From Clostridiales bacterium (GTDB taxonomy: Bacteria; Bacillota_A; Clostridia; Lachnospirales; Bianqueaceae), in NCBI GenBank assembly GCA_019423265.1, contig JAHZBS010000053.1, forward strand, positions 1 to 12,936: DNA of 12,936 bases, written 5' to 3'. Positions 1 to 6,853 of this stretch are shown in pieces. The notes beneath the pieces were generated by a model. That model had not been told where the DNA came from. It made no database searches and saw nothing but the letters and a program-made list of their open reading frames with translations. The first letter of the stretch is position 1. Each line of letters begins with the position of its first letter. The position numbers and the translations under genes are program-made.

Positions 1-2
1 AC

Positions 3-482
3 TTGTTGCAGCAGGGCTGCCGCAAAATCATATTTCTCAATGGAATCGATGATTCTGTCAATCGGAACCGGCTGGAAGGGTACCGGGAAGCCCTGGCGGG
101 CTCCGGCGTATCCATGGATAGCGCCCTGATCGCGGATGGAAACTGGTCCTTCTCCTCCGGCTCAAAGGGAATCCGGGCGCTCCTAGAAACGGGCGTCGAA
201 TTTGACGGCCTCGTCGCCAGCAACGATATGATGGCATTGGGCGCCATGCAAGAGCTCACCCGGTGGGGCGTTCAAATCCCTGAGCAAGTCAAAGTCATCG
301 GCATCGACAACATCGATCAAAGCCGGAGGAGCACCCCGGCTTTATCCACCATCGCCTTCAACCAGAAGGACATCGCCCGAACGGCGCATCTATTCATGAA
401 AGAGCGGCTGCAAGGCCATCCGATTCCCGATGAGGTCATCATTCCCGGCAAACTCATCGTCCGAGAAAGCAGCCGGACGTAA
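3..482 (+). CDS. LacI-family transcriptional regulator, C-terminal part (5' end outside window)
   Basis: This is the last 159 residues of a LacI/GalR-type repressor; the reading frame is open to the window edge, so the DNA-binding helix-turn-helix and first half of the effector domain lie upstream. What is visible is the periplasmic-binding-protein-like fold: a GSKGIRALLE helix, the FDGLVASNDMMALGAM segment (family pattern: A-N-D, then an Ala-Leu-Gly helix), VIGIDN (family: V-x-G-x-D), and a C-terminal VIIPGKLIVRESS strand that closes LacI-type domains. Such proteins repress sugar or nucleoside genes and release DNA on binding a small ligand; which ligand cannot be told. The stop codon is 4 bases from the stop of queF on the other strand, so the two transcription units converge with no obvious terminator between them. 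The leading TTG at position 3 is not a real start. Confidence 0.9.
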   Translation: MLQQGCRKIIFLNGIDDSVNRNRLEGYREALAGSGVSMDSALIADGNWSFSSGSKGIRALLETGVEFDGLVASNDMMALGAMQELTRWGVQIPEQVKVIGIDNIDQSRRSTPALSTIAFNQKDIARTAHLFMKERLQGHPIPDEVIIPGKLIVRESSRT

Positions 483-486
483 CCCC

Positions 487-984
487 CTACCGGTTATCCA
501 CTTTCTCCGGGTACAGATCATGGCTGCGGAACCGGAACTCCGCCATTTCCTCGTATTTCGTTCCCGGGCGTCCATAGTTGCAGTAAGGGTCGATACTGAT
601 CCCACCCCGGGGGGTGAACTTGCACCAAACTTCAATATACTTGGGCTCCATCAGGCGAATCAGATCCTCCATGATGATGTTGCAGCAATCCTCGTGAAAA
701 TCCCCGTGGTTGCGGAAGCTGAAGAGGTACAGCTTGAGGGATTTGCTCTCCACCATCTTCTGATCTGGCACGTAGGATATATACACACAGCCAAAATCCG
801 GCTGTCCCGTCATTGGGCACAGGCTGGTAAACTCTGGGCAGTTAAACTTTACCCAGTAGTCGTGATCGGGATGTTTGTTGACAAATGTCTCCAACATTTC
901 CGGGGCATAGTTGACAGGATATGTCGTTTTTTGATTTCCCAGGAAATGTATTCCAGATAATTCTTCTCTACTTCTTCCCTGCAT
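487..984 (-). CDS. queF: NADPH-dependent 7-cyano-7-deazaguanine (preQ0) reductase, type I
   Basis: QueF reduces the nitrile of preQ0 to the aminomethyl of preQ1 with two NADPH, in the cytoplasm, as the last step before insertion into tRNA by Tgt. At 165 residues it has the length of the short, Bacillus YkvM-type enzyme. The nucleophilic Cys56 lies in [13 protein letters not shown] and the proton-donating Asp63 follows it; the family's NADPH-side motif E-S-K-S-x-K is at 79-84 (ESKSLKLY), followed by FRNHG and HEDCCN. The ATG at 984 is preceded by an AGGAG that overlaps the stop of folE, so the two genes are probably translationally coupled (9-base gap). It is the last gene of the que operon and converges on the LacI-type gene 4 bases away. 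Identification is firm from motifs and neighbours. Confidence 0.97.
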   Translation of the reverse strand: MQGRSREELSGIHFLGNQKTTYPVNYAPEMLETFVNKHPDHDYWVKFNCPEFTSLCPMTGQPDFGCVYISYVPDQKMVESKSLKLYLFSFRNHGDFHEDCCNIIMEDLIRLMEPKYIEVWCKFTPRGGISIDPYCNYGRPGTKYEEMAEFRFRSHDLYPEKVDNR

Positions 985-993
985 ACTCGTCTC

Positions 994-1641
994 CTACCCT
1001 TTGATCAGATTCATCGTTTCCATTCGAAGGTCGGAATCTTCATTATAGATTCCCCGTATGGCCGACGTTGTTGTGACGGCATCTGTTTTGGACACGCCCC
1101 GCATGGCCATACACATATGCCGGGCCTCAATGACGCAGATAGCGCCCTGCGCATCCAGCCGGTCCATGACCGCGTCTGCGATCTGTTCTGTCATCCGCTC
1201 CTGCACTTGGAATCGCCTGGCGTAGCCCTCCACCACCCGCGCCAACTTCGACAGCCCGGTTATCCTCTGTCTCGGGATATAGGCCACATGGCATTTCCCA
1301 TAGAACGGGGCCATATGGTGCTCACACAGGGAGAAGAATTCAATGTCGCGGACCAGGACCAGATCCTGATTATGCGCTGGAAACGTTGTGGCCAGATGAT
1401 CCGCGGGATCTGTCCCGTATCCTTTTGTATACTCTAAGAAAGCTTTGAGAGCCCGAAATGGAGTGTCCTCCATCCCTTCCCGTGTCGGATCATCGCCGCA
1501 GATTTCAATCAACCGCTGAAACGCCGGCAGGATCTGCTCCTTCATATCCCGCTGCTCCTGTCGGGAAAACCGGTCCGGATCGATGCCTGACGCCATTAGT
1601 TTCTTTCTCTCTCTTTCTGAAAATTGGGTATCCACACTCAC
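994..1641 (-). CDS. folE: GTP cyclohydrolase I
   Basis: FolE opens GTP to 7,8-dihydroneopterin triphosphate plus formate. That product is the substrate of QueD encoded just upstream and also the entry point to folate. The 215-residue protein carries the zinc and catalytic residues: Cys106, His108 and His109 in [20 protein letters not shown], and His175 and Cys177 in [27 protein letters not shown] and TEQIADAV are the usual type IA helices. The GTG start at 1641 shares a 4-base GTGA overlap with the queD/queE stop. A second GTG two codons in (1635) sits about 8 bases from the purine-rich AAAGGGGGG and may be the better start. The position inside the que operon suggests this copy mainly serves deazaguanine synthesis; whether it is the cell's only folE cannot be seen. 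Confidence 0.97.
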   Translation of the reverse strand: MSVDTQFSERERKKLMASGIDPDRFSRQEQRDMKEQILPAFQRLIEICGDDPTREGMEDTPFRALKAFLEYTKGYGTDPADHLATTFPAHNQDLVLVRDIEFFSLCEHHMAPFYGKCHVAYIPRQRITGLSKLARVVEGYARRFQVQERMTEQIADAVMDRLDAQGAICVIEARHMCMAMRGVSKTDAVTTTSAIRGIYNEDSDLRMETMNLIKG

Positions 1642-2831
1642 ACCCCCCTTTCATTTCCCCACAGCCAGGTGTGCAGCTGGGGTAAGGGCTTGACCCAGGT
1701 TAACTCCGGATCTTGCAAGATCCGCCGGCATATGTCCTCATAGCGCGCAACCGCCTGGGCGAGCGCAAACGTATCCTTTGAATTTCCATTTCCCGGCTGA
1801 ACATACCAGGGGTACTCAGGCCCTGGAAATTGGCGGTACATCTGTTTGATATAAGCAAAATCATCCTCCGTAAACAGCACGACCTTAAAGGAAAAAGGAA
1901 TCCGATGCTGCTGTAGCCGCTGTACCAGGGGCAGGACAGTGGCGGCGGATGTGGGGTTTCCGCTGGATGGCGGCTTCGGACTGATGGTCACAGCGTCCGT
2001 CTCCAGCAGCCAATCCGGATTCTTTGTCCCCTGGGTTTCCACCCCGATGTGATAGCCATATCTCTTCAAGACTGTGACGAGAGAGCTCATGGCGGATCCC
2101 TCATGGATACAGGGATTTCCCCCTGTCAGGGTGATATAGCGGCATCCACAAGGCTGTCCCAGCTCCTGGATTTTTTGAACAATTTGTTCTACAGTCCAGT
2201 ATTCTGGCGCTTCCCGCCCATCCCACGCATATGTGCTGTCGCACCAGCTGCAATGATCGTCGCATCCATACATCCGCAGAAATAAACTCTTCTGTCCGAT
2301 GGCCATCCCCTCACCCTGAATCGTCGGGCCGAAGATTTCGCTGACCGGGAGCTTTCCGTCCAGGTAAACCGGTTTTTCCCTGTTATAGCAGGAAGGCCCC
2401 CCCTGGCGGATCAGGTCCTCCATGGCAACCTGTGCGTAGCTTGTCCTCGTCTCGTATAGCCGGACCGAGTCCACAGGCAGACCTTGTCTGTACAGCAGCC
2501 ATGCGATGTGCTGACACATATTTTCCGCCGTGGCCCGGAATCCTAGCTCCACGATTTTAAGCCCCTGCGATTTCATCTGGGGCAGAATTGCCTCTGTGCC
2601 CTTTGCCAGAAAAGCGTGATCCCATTCATCCAAAAATGCAGTCTTGACCCTCTGCTTTAGCTCCTTAAAATCAATGACAAAGCCCTCTTTTGCATCTTCC
2701 TGCTCACGGGGGATTCCCTTTAGCGTCACCCGCAGCCGGTAGGAATGGCCATGGATATTGGCACACTGCCCGTCATGGCTTTCCAGCTGGTGAGCCGCTT
2801 CAAATTCAAATTCTTTCGCAATCTGTACCAT
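1638..2831 (-). CDS. queD/queE: Fused QueD-QueE: 6-carboxytetrahydropterin synthase / 7-carboxy-7-deazaguanine synthase
   Basis: One uninterrupted 397-residue frame encodes two consecutive enzymes. Residues 1 to about 145 are QueD: zinc ligands His14, His27 and His29, catalytic Cys23 ([10 protein letters not shown]), Asp71-His72, TAENM at 101-105 and Glu127 in YETRTSYAQ. It turns dihydroneopterin triphosphate into 6-carboxytetrahydropterin. Residues about 160-397 are QueE, a radical-SAM enzyme that contracts this to 7-carboxy-7-deazaguanine: [10 protein letters not shown], the 4Fe-4S motif Cys190-x3-Cys194-x2-Cys197, TGGNP at 236-240, ETQGT, SPKPP and the C-terminal [15 protein letters not shown], very like Bacillus QueE. 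No ATG, GTG or TTG start is seen near the QueE boundary (about residue 158), so this is not two separately started genes. I chose the ATG at 2831 because GGAGAG lies 7 bases ahead; an ATG at 2855 would add eight residues. It overlaps the 3' end of queC by 26 bases. Confidence 0.93.
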   Translation of the reverse strand: MVQIAKEFEFEAAHQLESHDGQCANIHGHSYRLRVTLKGIPREQEDAKEGFVIDFKELKQRVKTAFLDEWDHAFLAKGTEAILPQMKSQGLKIVELGFRATAENMCQHIAWLLYRQGLPVDSVRLYETRTSYAQVAMEDLIRQGGPSCYNREKPVYLDGKLPVSEIFGPTIQGEGMAIGQKSLFLRMYGCDDHCSWCDSTYAWDGREAPEYWTVEQIVQKIQELGQPCGCRYITLTGGNPCIHEGSAMSSLVTVLKRYGYHIGVETQGTKNPDWLLETDAVTISPKPPSSGNPTSAATVLPLVQRLQQHRIPFSFKVVLFTEDDFAYIKQMYRQFPGPEYPWYVQPGNGNSKDTFALAQAVARYEDICRRILQDPELTWVKPLPQLHTWLWGNERGV

Positions 2832-3525
2832 GCTTGCTCTCCATATATTCCTCATATCCTCGCCTGCGCAGGTAACAGGACGGACATATCCCGCAGCCGT
2901 CCCCCATAATCCCGTTATAGCAAGTCAAGGTCTGATTTTTTATGATATCCAGCACGCCCAGGTCATCCGCCATCTTCCAAGTCGCCTTTTTATCCAGCCA
3001 CATGAGGGGCGTGTGGATGACGAAGGACTCTTCCATTGCCAGATTCATCGTCACATTTAGGCTCTTGACGAACATGTCCCGGCAGTCGGGATACCCGGAA
3101 AAATCTGTCTCACAGACACCCGCTACAATATGCTTCGCGCCCACCTGCCGCGCCAGAATGCCCGCAAAGGTTAAGAATACCATGTTGCGCCCTGGCACGA
3201 AGGTGCTCGGCAGCTCCCCCTTGCTGAGCCCTTCCTGGGCCTCCTCCGCAGAGAGAACCGGAACTTCCTCCCTCGTCAACGAGCTGGGCGCCAGCTGATT
3301 CATCACCGACACGTCCAGTACGTGATGCCGGACTCCCGCATTCTTGGCCAACTGTTTTGCCGCCTCCACCTCAAGATGGTGCCGCTGCTGATAAAAAAAC
3401 GTAACGGCCTCCACCTCGTCAAAGACTTGCAGCGCCCAGTACAGACAGGTTGTCGAGTCCTGGCCGCCCGAAAAGACCACCACCGCTTTTCCCGGTATTT
3501 TAGGAAACCGATGCATCGGATTCAT
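2806..3525 (-). CDS. queC: 7-cyano-7-deazaguanine synthase (preQ0 synthase)
   Basis: QueC uses ATP and ammonia to turn 7-carboxy-7-deazaguanine, the QueE product, into the nitrile preQ0. The 239-residue protein has the ATP-pyrophosphatase PP-loop SGGQDS at 19-24, VPGRN at 110-114, the family segment DFSGYPDCR at 141-149, and four zinc Cys at 202, 211, 214 and 217 ([20 protein letters not shown]). The frame extends to 3600, but the ATG at 3525 is the likely start: TTGGAGGT stands 8 bases upstream and the extra N-terminal residues read out the preceding gene in another frame. It overlaps the permease gene by 26 bases at its start and queD/queE by 26 bases at its end. Length matches the family (about 220-235). 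Confidence 0.96.
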   Translation of the reverse strand: MNPMHRFPKIPGKAVVVFSGGQDSTTCLYWALQVFDEVEAVTFFYQQRHHLEVEAAKQLAKNAGVRHHVLDVSVMNQLAPSSLTREEVPVLSAEEAQEGLSKGELPSTFVPGRNMVFLTFAGILARQVGAKHIVAGVCETDFSGYPDCRDMFVKSLNVTMNLAMEESFVIHTPLMWLDKKATWKMADDLGVLDIIKNQTLTCYNGIMGDGCGICPSCYLRRRGYEEYMESKHGTDCERI

Positions 3526-4708
3526 TTTGTTTACCTCCAATCTGACCAACCTCCTCCAGCGCCTCGGGGGACATAGACTTTCGCTTGAGCCTCTTTCCAA
3601 CAGACTCCCGCAGCAGACAGTACAGGACGGAGGCGATGGGAACGCTGACCAGCATCCCGATCATGCCGAAAGCCCCTCCTCCGACTATGATGGCGGCTAA
3701 AACCCAAATTCCCGGCAGCCCCACCGACGTCCCCACGACGCGAGGGTAGATTAAATTTCCCTCCACTTGCTGTAGTACAATAATGAAAATAACAAACCAA
3801 AACGCTTTGATTGGACTGACCATCAGGATTAAAAAGGCGCCTATGGCGGTCCCGATAAAGGCTCCGAACATGGGAATCAGCGCCGTAAAGCCCACCAGAA
3901 CCGCGATCATGGGGGCATAGGGCATTTGAAAGACGGTCATGCCGGCAAAGCACAGAACGCCTATGATCACAGCTTCCGTCAGCTGTCCCGATACGAACGC
4001 TGAAAAAATGCGATTGGAGAGACGGCCGATTTCCAATGCCCTGGCGGCTTTCGCATTGGGCAAGTAGGCGAAGAGAATCTGTTTCAGCTGACGGCTGAGT
4101 TTTTCTTTTTGTCCCAGTATATAAATGCCAAATATGACGCTCATAATAAAATTCACAGCAGTGCTAAAAATAGAGGAGGTGATGGTGAATGTGGCCGTCA
4201 GCACCTGGGCGGATCCGTTCTTCAGAAAATCCACTACCATGGAGCTCAGCTTGTTCCAGTCGATCTCCACATCGGCGAAAGTCGCCTCCGAAATATGGAG
4301 CGCCTCCATCGCCTGCTCGATCCACGTCTGAATCTGCTTGATATACGAGGGAATATTGTCCGCAAGCGTATTGATGGTTTCCACCAACTCCGGGAGGATC
4401 AGCCGGATCACCACTAGGATGATCCCAAGAACAACGAGCATCGTTAGGGTAATGCAGACGGGCCTGTGAATTTTATTCCAGATCTTGTGCTGAGGGCCCT
4501 GCAAACGCCGAAAGACGCGCTCCTCAAAGAATTTCAGAAATACGTTCAAAATAAAGGCAATGGCGCATCCCACAAGAATGGGCTGAGCCAGCGCGATCCC
4601 TGACTTAAGCACCGTAAAGATGGAACCCAGATTTAAGATGGCGACAAATAAAACAATTGAGATTCCGATGATCGTCAGCAACGTCTTATTTCGTTTGGAA
4701 AGCTTCAT
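3500..4708 (-). CDS. AI-2E family transporter (PF01594-type permease), first gene of the que operon
   Basis: A 402-residue membrane protein with a short basic N-terminus, strongly hydrophobic segments near residues 9-33, 38-58, 84-106, 170-200, 240-298, 302-314 and 334-366, and a polar 110-165 loop. Family hallmarks are [11 protein letters not shown] near 276 and [21 protein letters not shown] near 313-333. The family covers the E. coli AI-2 exporter TqsA and Na+/H+ antiporter-like proteins; substrates of most members are unknown. The ATG at 4708 is chosen because GGAGGAG lies about 6 bases ahead, though the frame is open to 4750. It is the first gene after the promoter and its last 26 bases contain the start of queC, so it is almost certainly on the que mRNA. 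A role in moving a queuosine precursor is only a guess from position. Confidence 0.9.
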   Translation of the reverse strand: MKLSKRNKTLLTIIGISIVLFVAILNLGSIFTVLKSGIALAQPILVGCAIAFILNVFLKFFEERVFRRLQGPQHKIWNKIHRPVCITLTMLVVLGIILVVIRLILPELVETINTLADNIPSYIKQIQTWIEQAMEALHISEATFADVEIDWNKLSSMVVDFLKNGSAQVLTATFTITSSIFSTAVNFIMSVIFGIYILGQKEKLSRQLKQILFAYLPNAKAARALEIGRLSNRIFSAFVSGQLTEAVIIGVLCFAGMTVFQMPYAPMIAVLVGFTALIPMFGAFIGTAIGAFLILMVSPIKAFWFVIFIIVLQQVEGNLIYPRVVGTSVGLPGIWVLAAIIVGGGAFGMIGMLVSVPIASVLYCLLRESVGKRLKRKSMSPEALEEVGQIGGKQNESDASVS

Positions 4709-4765
4709 CTTGCTCCTCCATTCCTCCGCGCAAAAGCCAATGGGCCTCAAACAGCGGACTCCTAT

Positions 4766-4794
4766 ATTCTACCGTTGTTTTCCGATTCTGTCAA
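4766..4794 (-). promoter_or_regulatory. Sigma-A promoter of the permease-queC-queDE-folE-queF operon
   Basis: On the - strand TTGACA (4794-4789) is separated by exactly 17 bases from TAGAAT (4771-4766), a near-consensus housekeeping promoter. Transcription should start near 4759, leaving a leader of about 50 bases before the ATG at 4708. I see no preQ1 riboswitch in that leader, which is where one might be expected for queuosine genes in Firmicutes. Confidence 0.8.
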
Positions 4795-4877
4795 ATGCTT
4801 TTACAGCGGAAATTCCATCTCCACAGGCTCTCTCGCCGCTGGGATCTTACAGATTTTTGAACAAAGCGGGAGTTTTC

Positions 4878-4906
4878 TTGAATTTCTCGGACGGGCGTGC
4901 TACAAT
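4878..4906 (+). promoter_or_regulatory. Sigma-A promoter of the surface-protein gene
   Basis: TTGAAT (4878-4883), a 17-base spacer and TACAAT (4901-4906), preceded by TG at 4898-4899 as in an extended -10. It fires away from the que operon promoter; the two -35 boxes are about 80 bases apart back to back. The leader of about 30 bases ends in GGAGGT and an ATG. Confidence 0.8.
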
Positions 4907-4926
4907 AAAGCTGTAAATTTTTAAAT

Positions 4927-4943
4927 GGAGGTCCGAAACTATG
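4927..4943 (+). promoter_or_regulatory. Strong ribosome binding site and ATG that are out of frame with the gene behind them
   Basis: GGAGGT (4927-4932) stands 8 bases before ATG (4941-4943), an ideal start that reads MKKFVKGFAYS. In that frame the peptide becomes a basic nonsense sequence and stops after 52 codons at 5099. The long open frame behind it, with the lipobox, is in the +1 frame relative to this ATG. Removing one base from the GGGTTTT run (4958-4964) joins them into MKKFVKVLLILILLLLIGC, an ordinary lipoprotein or membrane-anchor start. The site therefore decides the annotation of the next gene. Confidence 0.75.
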
Positions 4944-4962
4944 AAGAAATTCGTCAAGGGTT

Positions 4963-5703
4963 TTGCTTATTCTTATATTGCTCCTCCTCATCGGTTGCAT
5001 CGTGTACCTGCTGGTCAAACCCTTTCAGGATCATTCCGCCTCGTCGTCGGAGGAGAGCTCTGCCGTCGAATCGTTGCCGGACGACTCTTCTGGGGATGAC
5101 TCGTCCCAGGAAGAATCGTCCCAGGAGGAGTCTATACCCGAGGAAAGCTCTGAGGCTAGCGATGTGAGTCAGCAGGAGGATGAGTCCTCGCAGGAGGACG
5201 AAAGCTCTCAGGTAGAGAGCTCCCCGGAGGAACCTGTAACCCTTGAGTCCGCGTCTCAGTCTGTTATGGCTGCGCTCAGACAGAAGGATTTTGGCGCTCT
5301 GAGCTCCTATGTGGGGGACGCGGGTCTGCGCCTCTCCCCGGCCGGCAGTGTTGACACCGCGTCGGATGTGGTCATCTCCAAATCAAATCTCTCCACTTGG
5401 CTGTCCGGCACCGCCTCTATCGTTTTCGGCAGCTATCCGGGGAGCGGCGCAGATATCTCCATGACGCCCGCAGAATACTACGATAAATTCTTATACCCCG
5501 TGGACTTTCTATCCCAGGCTTCAGTCTCCACCAATGAGACGGATGCCCTGTCGCAGATCCGGGAGGTATACCCAGGCGCGCAGACCGTCAGCTATATGTC
5601 CCCCGGCGCCGTGGACTGGAAGGAATTGACGCTGATCTTTACCCAGACGGATTCCTCCTTTACTCTGGAAGGGATTCTGTACCGGGACACATCCATGAGC
5701 TAG
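4963..5703 (+). CDS. Putative surface-anchored protein of unknown function, apparent frameshift at the 5' end
   Basis: The open frame begins at a TTG with no properly spaced ribosome binding site; the true start is probably the ATG at 4941 in another frame (see that entry). The product has a hydrophobic stretch ending in the lipobox-like LLIGC (Cys at residue 12 here, 19 after frame correction), so it may be a lipoprotein. Hydrophobicity continues past the Cys (IVYLLV), so a simple membrane anchor is also possible. Then comes a stalk of about 65 residues made almost only of Ser, Glu, Asp and Gln (SSQEESSQEES-type units), and a C-terminal domain of about 150 residues (from VTLESASQSVMAALRQKDF to the end) that I do not recognise. 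That domain should sit outside the cell. It has its own promoter and a terminator 45 bases after the stop. Function unknown. Confidence 0.72.
   Translation: MLILILLLLIGCIVYLLVKPFQDHSASSSEESSAVESLPDDSSGDDSSQEESSQEESIPEESSEASDVSQQEDESSQEDESSQVESSPEEPVTLESASQSVMAALRQKDFGALSSYVGDAGLRLSPAGSVDTASDVVISKSNLSTWLSGTASIVFGSYPGSGADISMTPAEYYDKFLYPVDFLSQASVSTNETDALSQIREVYPGAQTVSYMSPGAVDWKELTLIFTQTDSSFTLEGILYRDTSMS
5101..5130 (+). repeat. 15-base in-frame tandem repeat in the Ser/Glu stalk
   Basis: TCGTCCCAGGAAGAA (5101-5115) is followed directly by TCGTCCCAGGAGGAG (5116-5130), differing at two positions; each encodes SSQEE. Looser related units (DESSQ-E) continue to about 5220. The unit length is a multiple of three, so gain or loss of copies would change stalk length without changing frame. 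Confidence 0.7.
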
Positions 5704-5746
5704 CCGCCGTACAATGTTAGATAAATGCTTGTAAAGATGCCAAAAG

Positions 5747-5785
5747 GGCTGTCGCAAAATTAAATTTGCGACAGCCTAATTTTCT
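5747..5785. terminator. Bidirectional hairpin terminator between convergent genes
   Basis: GGCTGTCGCAAA (5747-5758) and TTTGCGACAGCC (5765-5776) form a perfect 12-base-pair stem with a 6-base loop. It is followed by TAATTTTCT on the + strand and by CTTTTGG on the - strand. It lies in the 103 bases between the stop of the surface-protein gene and the stop of mutY, so it can end both transcripts. The T tracts are modest but the stem is strong. Confidence 0.85.
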
Positions 5786-5806
5786 CTTGGGCTTCGTATC
5801 GGTCCT

Positions 5807-6853
5807 TTACATCAATTCCTCAAACACGACCTGACGGATTCTGCTAAAGGCCGCCGGAATGGCGATGGTGTCCAGATCCTCCTCGCCAACCCACCGCATG
5901 GTCTCGAGGGGCGGAGCGGGCTTCTCCAGCCTGGCATCATAGGCCTGCATCTGCCAGACCTGATGGGAAAATACATGCTTTGCGTTGACGAGATGTCTGA
6001 TGGGACGGATCTGCAAACCATAGTGTTCCCGCATCCTTTGCTCAAATTCCGCTTCCGTGCTGGCCTCGACTCCGGGGAATTCCCAGAGCCCCGCCAGGAG
6101 CCCCGTATCCGGCCGGCGGGCCATCAACACCTGTCCTTTTTCATTGCGCAGCACGGCAATTCGCAGCTGGATTTCCTGGGGCTTTTCCTTTTTTCGCCGC
6201 ACAGGAAGCTCCGCCTGCATTCCTGTGGCGTAAGCGGAGCACTGGCCGCAGATGGGACACTGTCCACACCGAGGCGTCTGAGGGATGCAAACCATGGCTC
6301 CCAACTCCATCAGGCTCTGCGCAAAGTCGCTGGCTGCGTCCTTGGGATAGCACTGGGTTAGGATATCCGTAATCGCTGTTTTCGTCTTTGGCAACAGAAT
6401 GTCCTGTCGGATGCCATACAGTCTTGCCATCACGCGGAGCACATTGCCATCCACCGCGGGATACGGCTGGTCAAAGGCGATGCTGAGAATGGCGCCTGCG
6501 GTATAGTCCCCGATGCCCGGCAATGCCCGCACCGCCTCATATTCGGACGGAAAAACCCCTCCGTACTGCTCACAGATGATCCTGGCCGCCCGCTGGAGAT
6601 TTTTCGCCCTCGAATAGTAGCCAAGCCCTTCCCACAGCTTCAGCACCATATCTTCGCCGGCGTGGGCCAGATCCGCTATGGTGGGAAACGCTGCCATAAA
6701 TCGAGTGTAATAGCCCATCACCGCTTCCACTCTCGTCTGCTGTAGCATGATCTCGGATACCCAGATGGCATATGGATTCTTTGTCCTGCGCCACGGCAGA
6801 TCCCGCTTGGCGTCCCGATACCAGGCGATAAGTGCATAGGGCCAGCGGCTCAT
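5807..6853 (-). CDS. mutY: A/G-specific adenine DNA glycosylase
   Basis: MutY removes adenine mispaired with guanine or 8-oxoguanine and so prevents G:C to T:A mutations. The 348-residue protein is complete. It shows catalytic Glu34 in WVSEIMLQQT, the helix-hairpin-helix LPGIGDYTAGAI at 111-122, catalytic Asp135 in VDGNV, and the 4Fe-4S loop Cys189-x6-Cys196-x2-Cys199-x5-Cys205. The C-terminal third (about 228-348) is the NUDIX-like 8-oxoguanine recognition domain, starting with LRIAVLRNEKGQVLMARR and LLAGLWEFPG. Its ATG overlaps the oxidoreductase stop as ATGA, and the upstream ribosome binding site is weak (GGCGG), which points to translational coupling. It is the last gene of the mnmA operon and ends at the shared hairpin terminator. 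Confidence 0.97.
   Translation of the reverse strand: MSRWPYALIAWYRDAKRDLPWRRTKNPYAIWVSEIMLQQTRVEAVMGYYTRFMAAFPTIADLAHAGEDMVLKLWEGLGYYSRAKNLQRAARIICEQYGGVFPSEYEAVRALPGIGDYTAGAILSIAFDQPYPAVDGNVLRVMARLYGIRQDILLPKTKTAITDILTQCYPKDAASDFAQSLMELGAMVCIPQTPRCGQCPICGQCSAYATGMQAELPVRRKKEKPQEIQLRIAVLRNEKGQVLMARRPDTGLLAGLWEFPGVEASTEAEFEQRMREHYGLQIRPIRHLVNAKHVFSHQVWQMQAYDARLEKPAPPLETMRWVGEEDLDTIAIPAAFSRIRQVVFEELM

Noticed and set aside
458..479. CGTCCG-10-CGGACG inverted repeat at the end of the LacI-type gene as terminator for queF
   Set aside because: Six pairs, a 10-base loop and no T tract on either strand; it lies in coding sequence.
430..960. Long open frame on the + strand opposite queF
   Set aside because: It is antisense to a well-supported queF, has no ribosome binding site or recognisable motif, and is explained by the codon pattern of the GC-rich gene.
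2806..3525. Identical 26-base overlaps at both ends of queC as a sign of special coupling
   Set aside because: Equal length is probably coincidence; each overlap simply places the next gene's ribosome binding site inside the preceding gene.
4709..4760. preQ1 riboswitch in the que operon leader
   Set aside because: I looked for the short stem plus A-rich tail of class I and found neither in the leader; the leader is also only about 50 bases long. A covariance search would be decisive.
4804..4841. CAGCGG / CCGCTG inverted repeat between the divergent promoters
   Set aside because: Only six pairs with a 26-base gap in GC-rich sequence; expected by chance.
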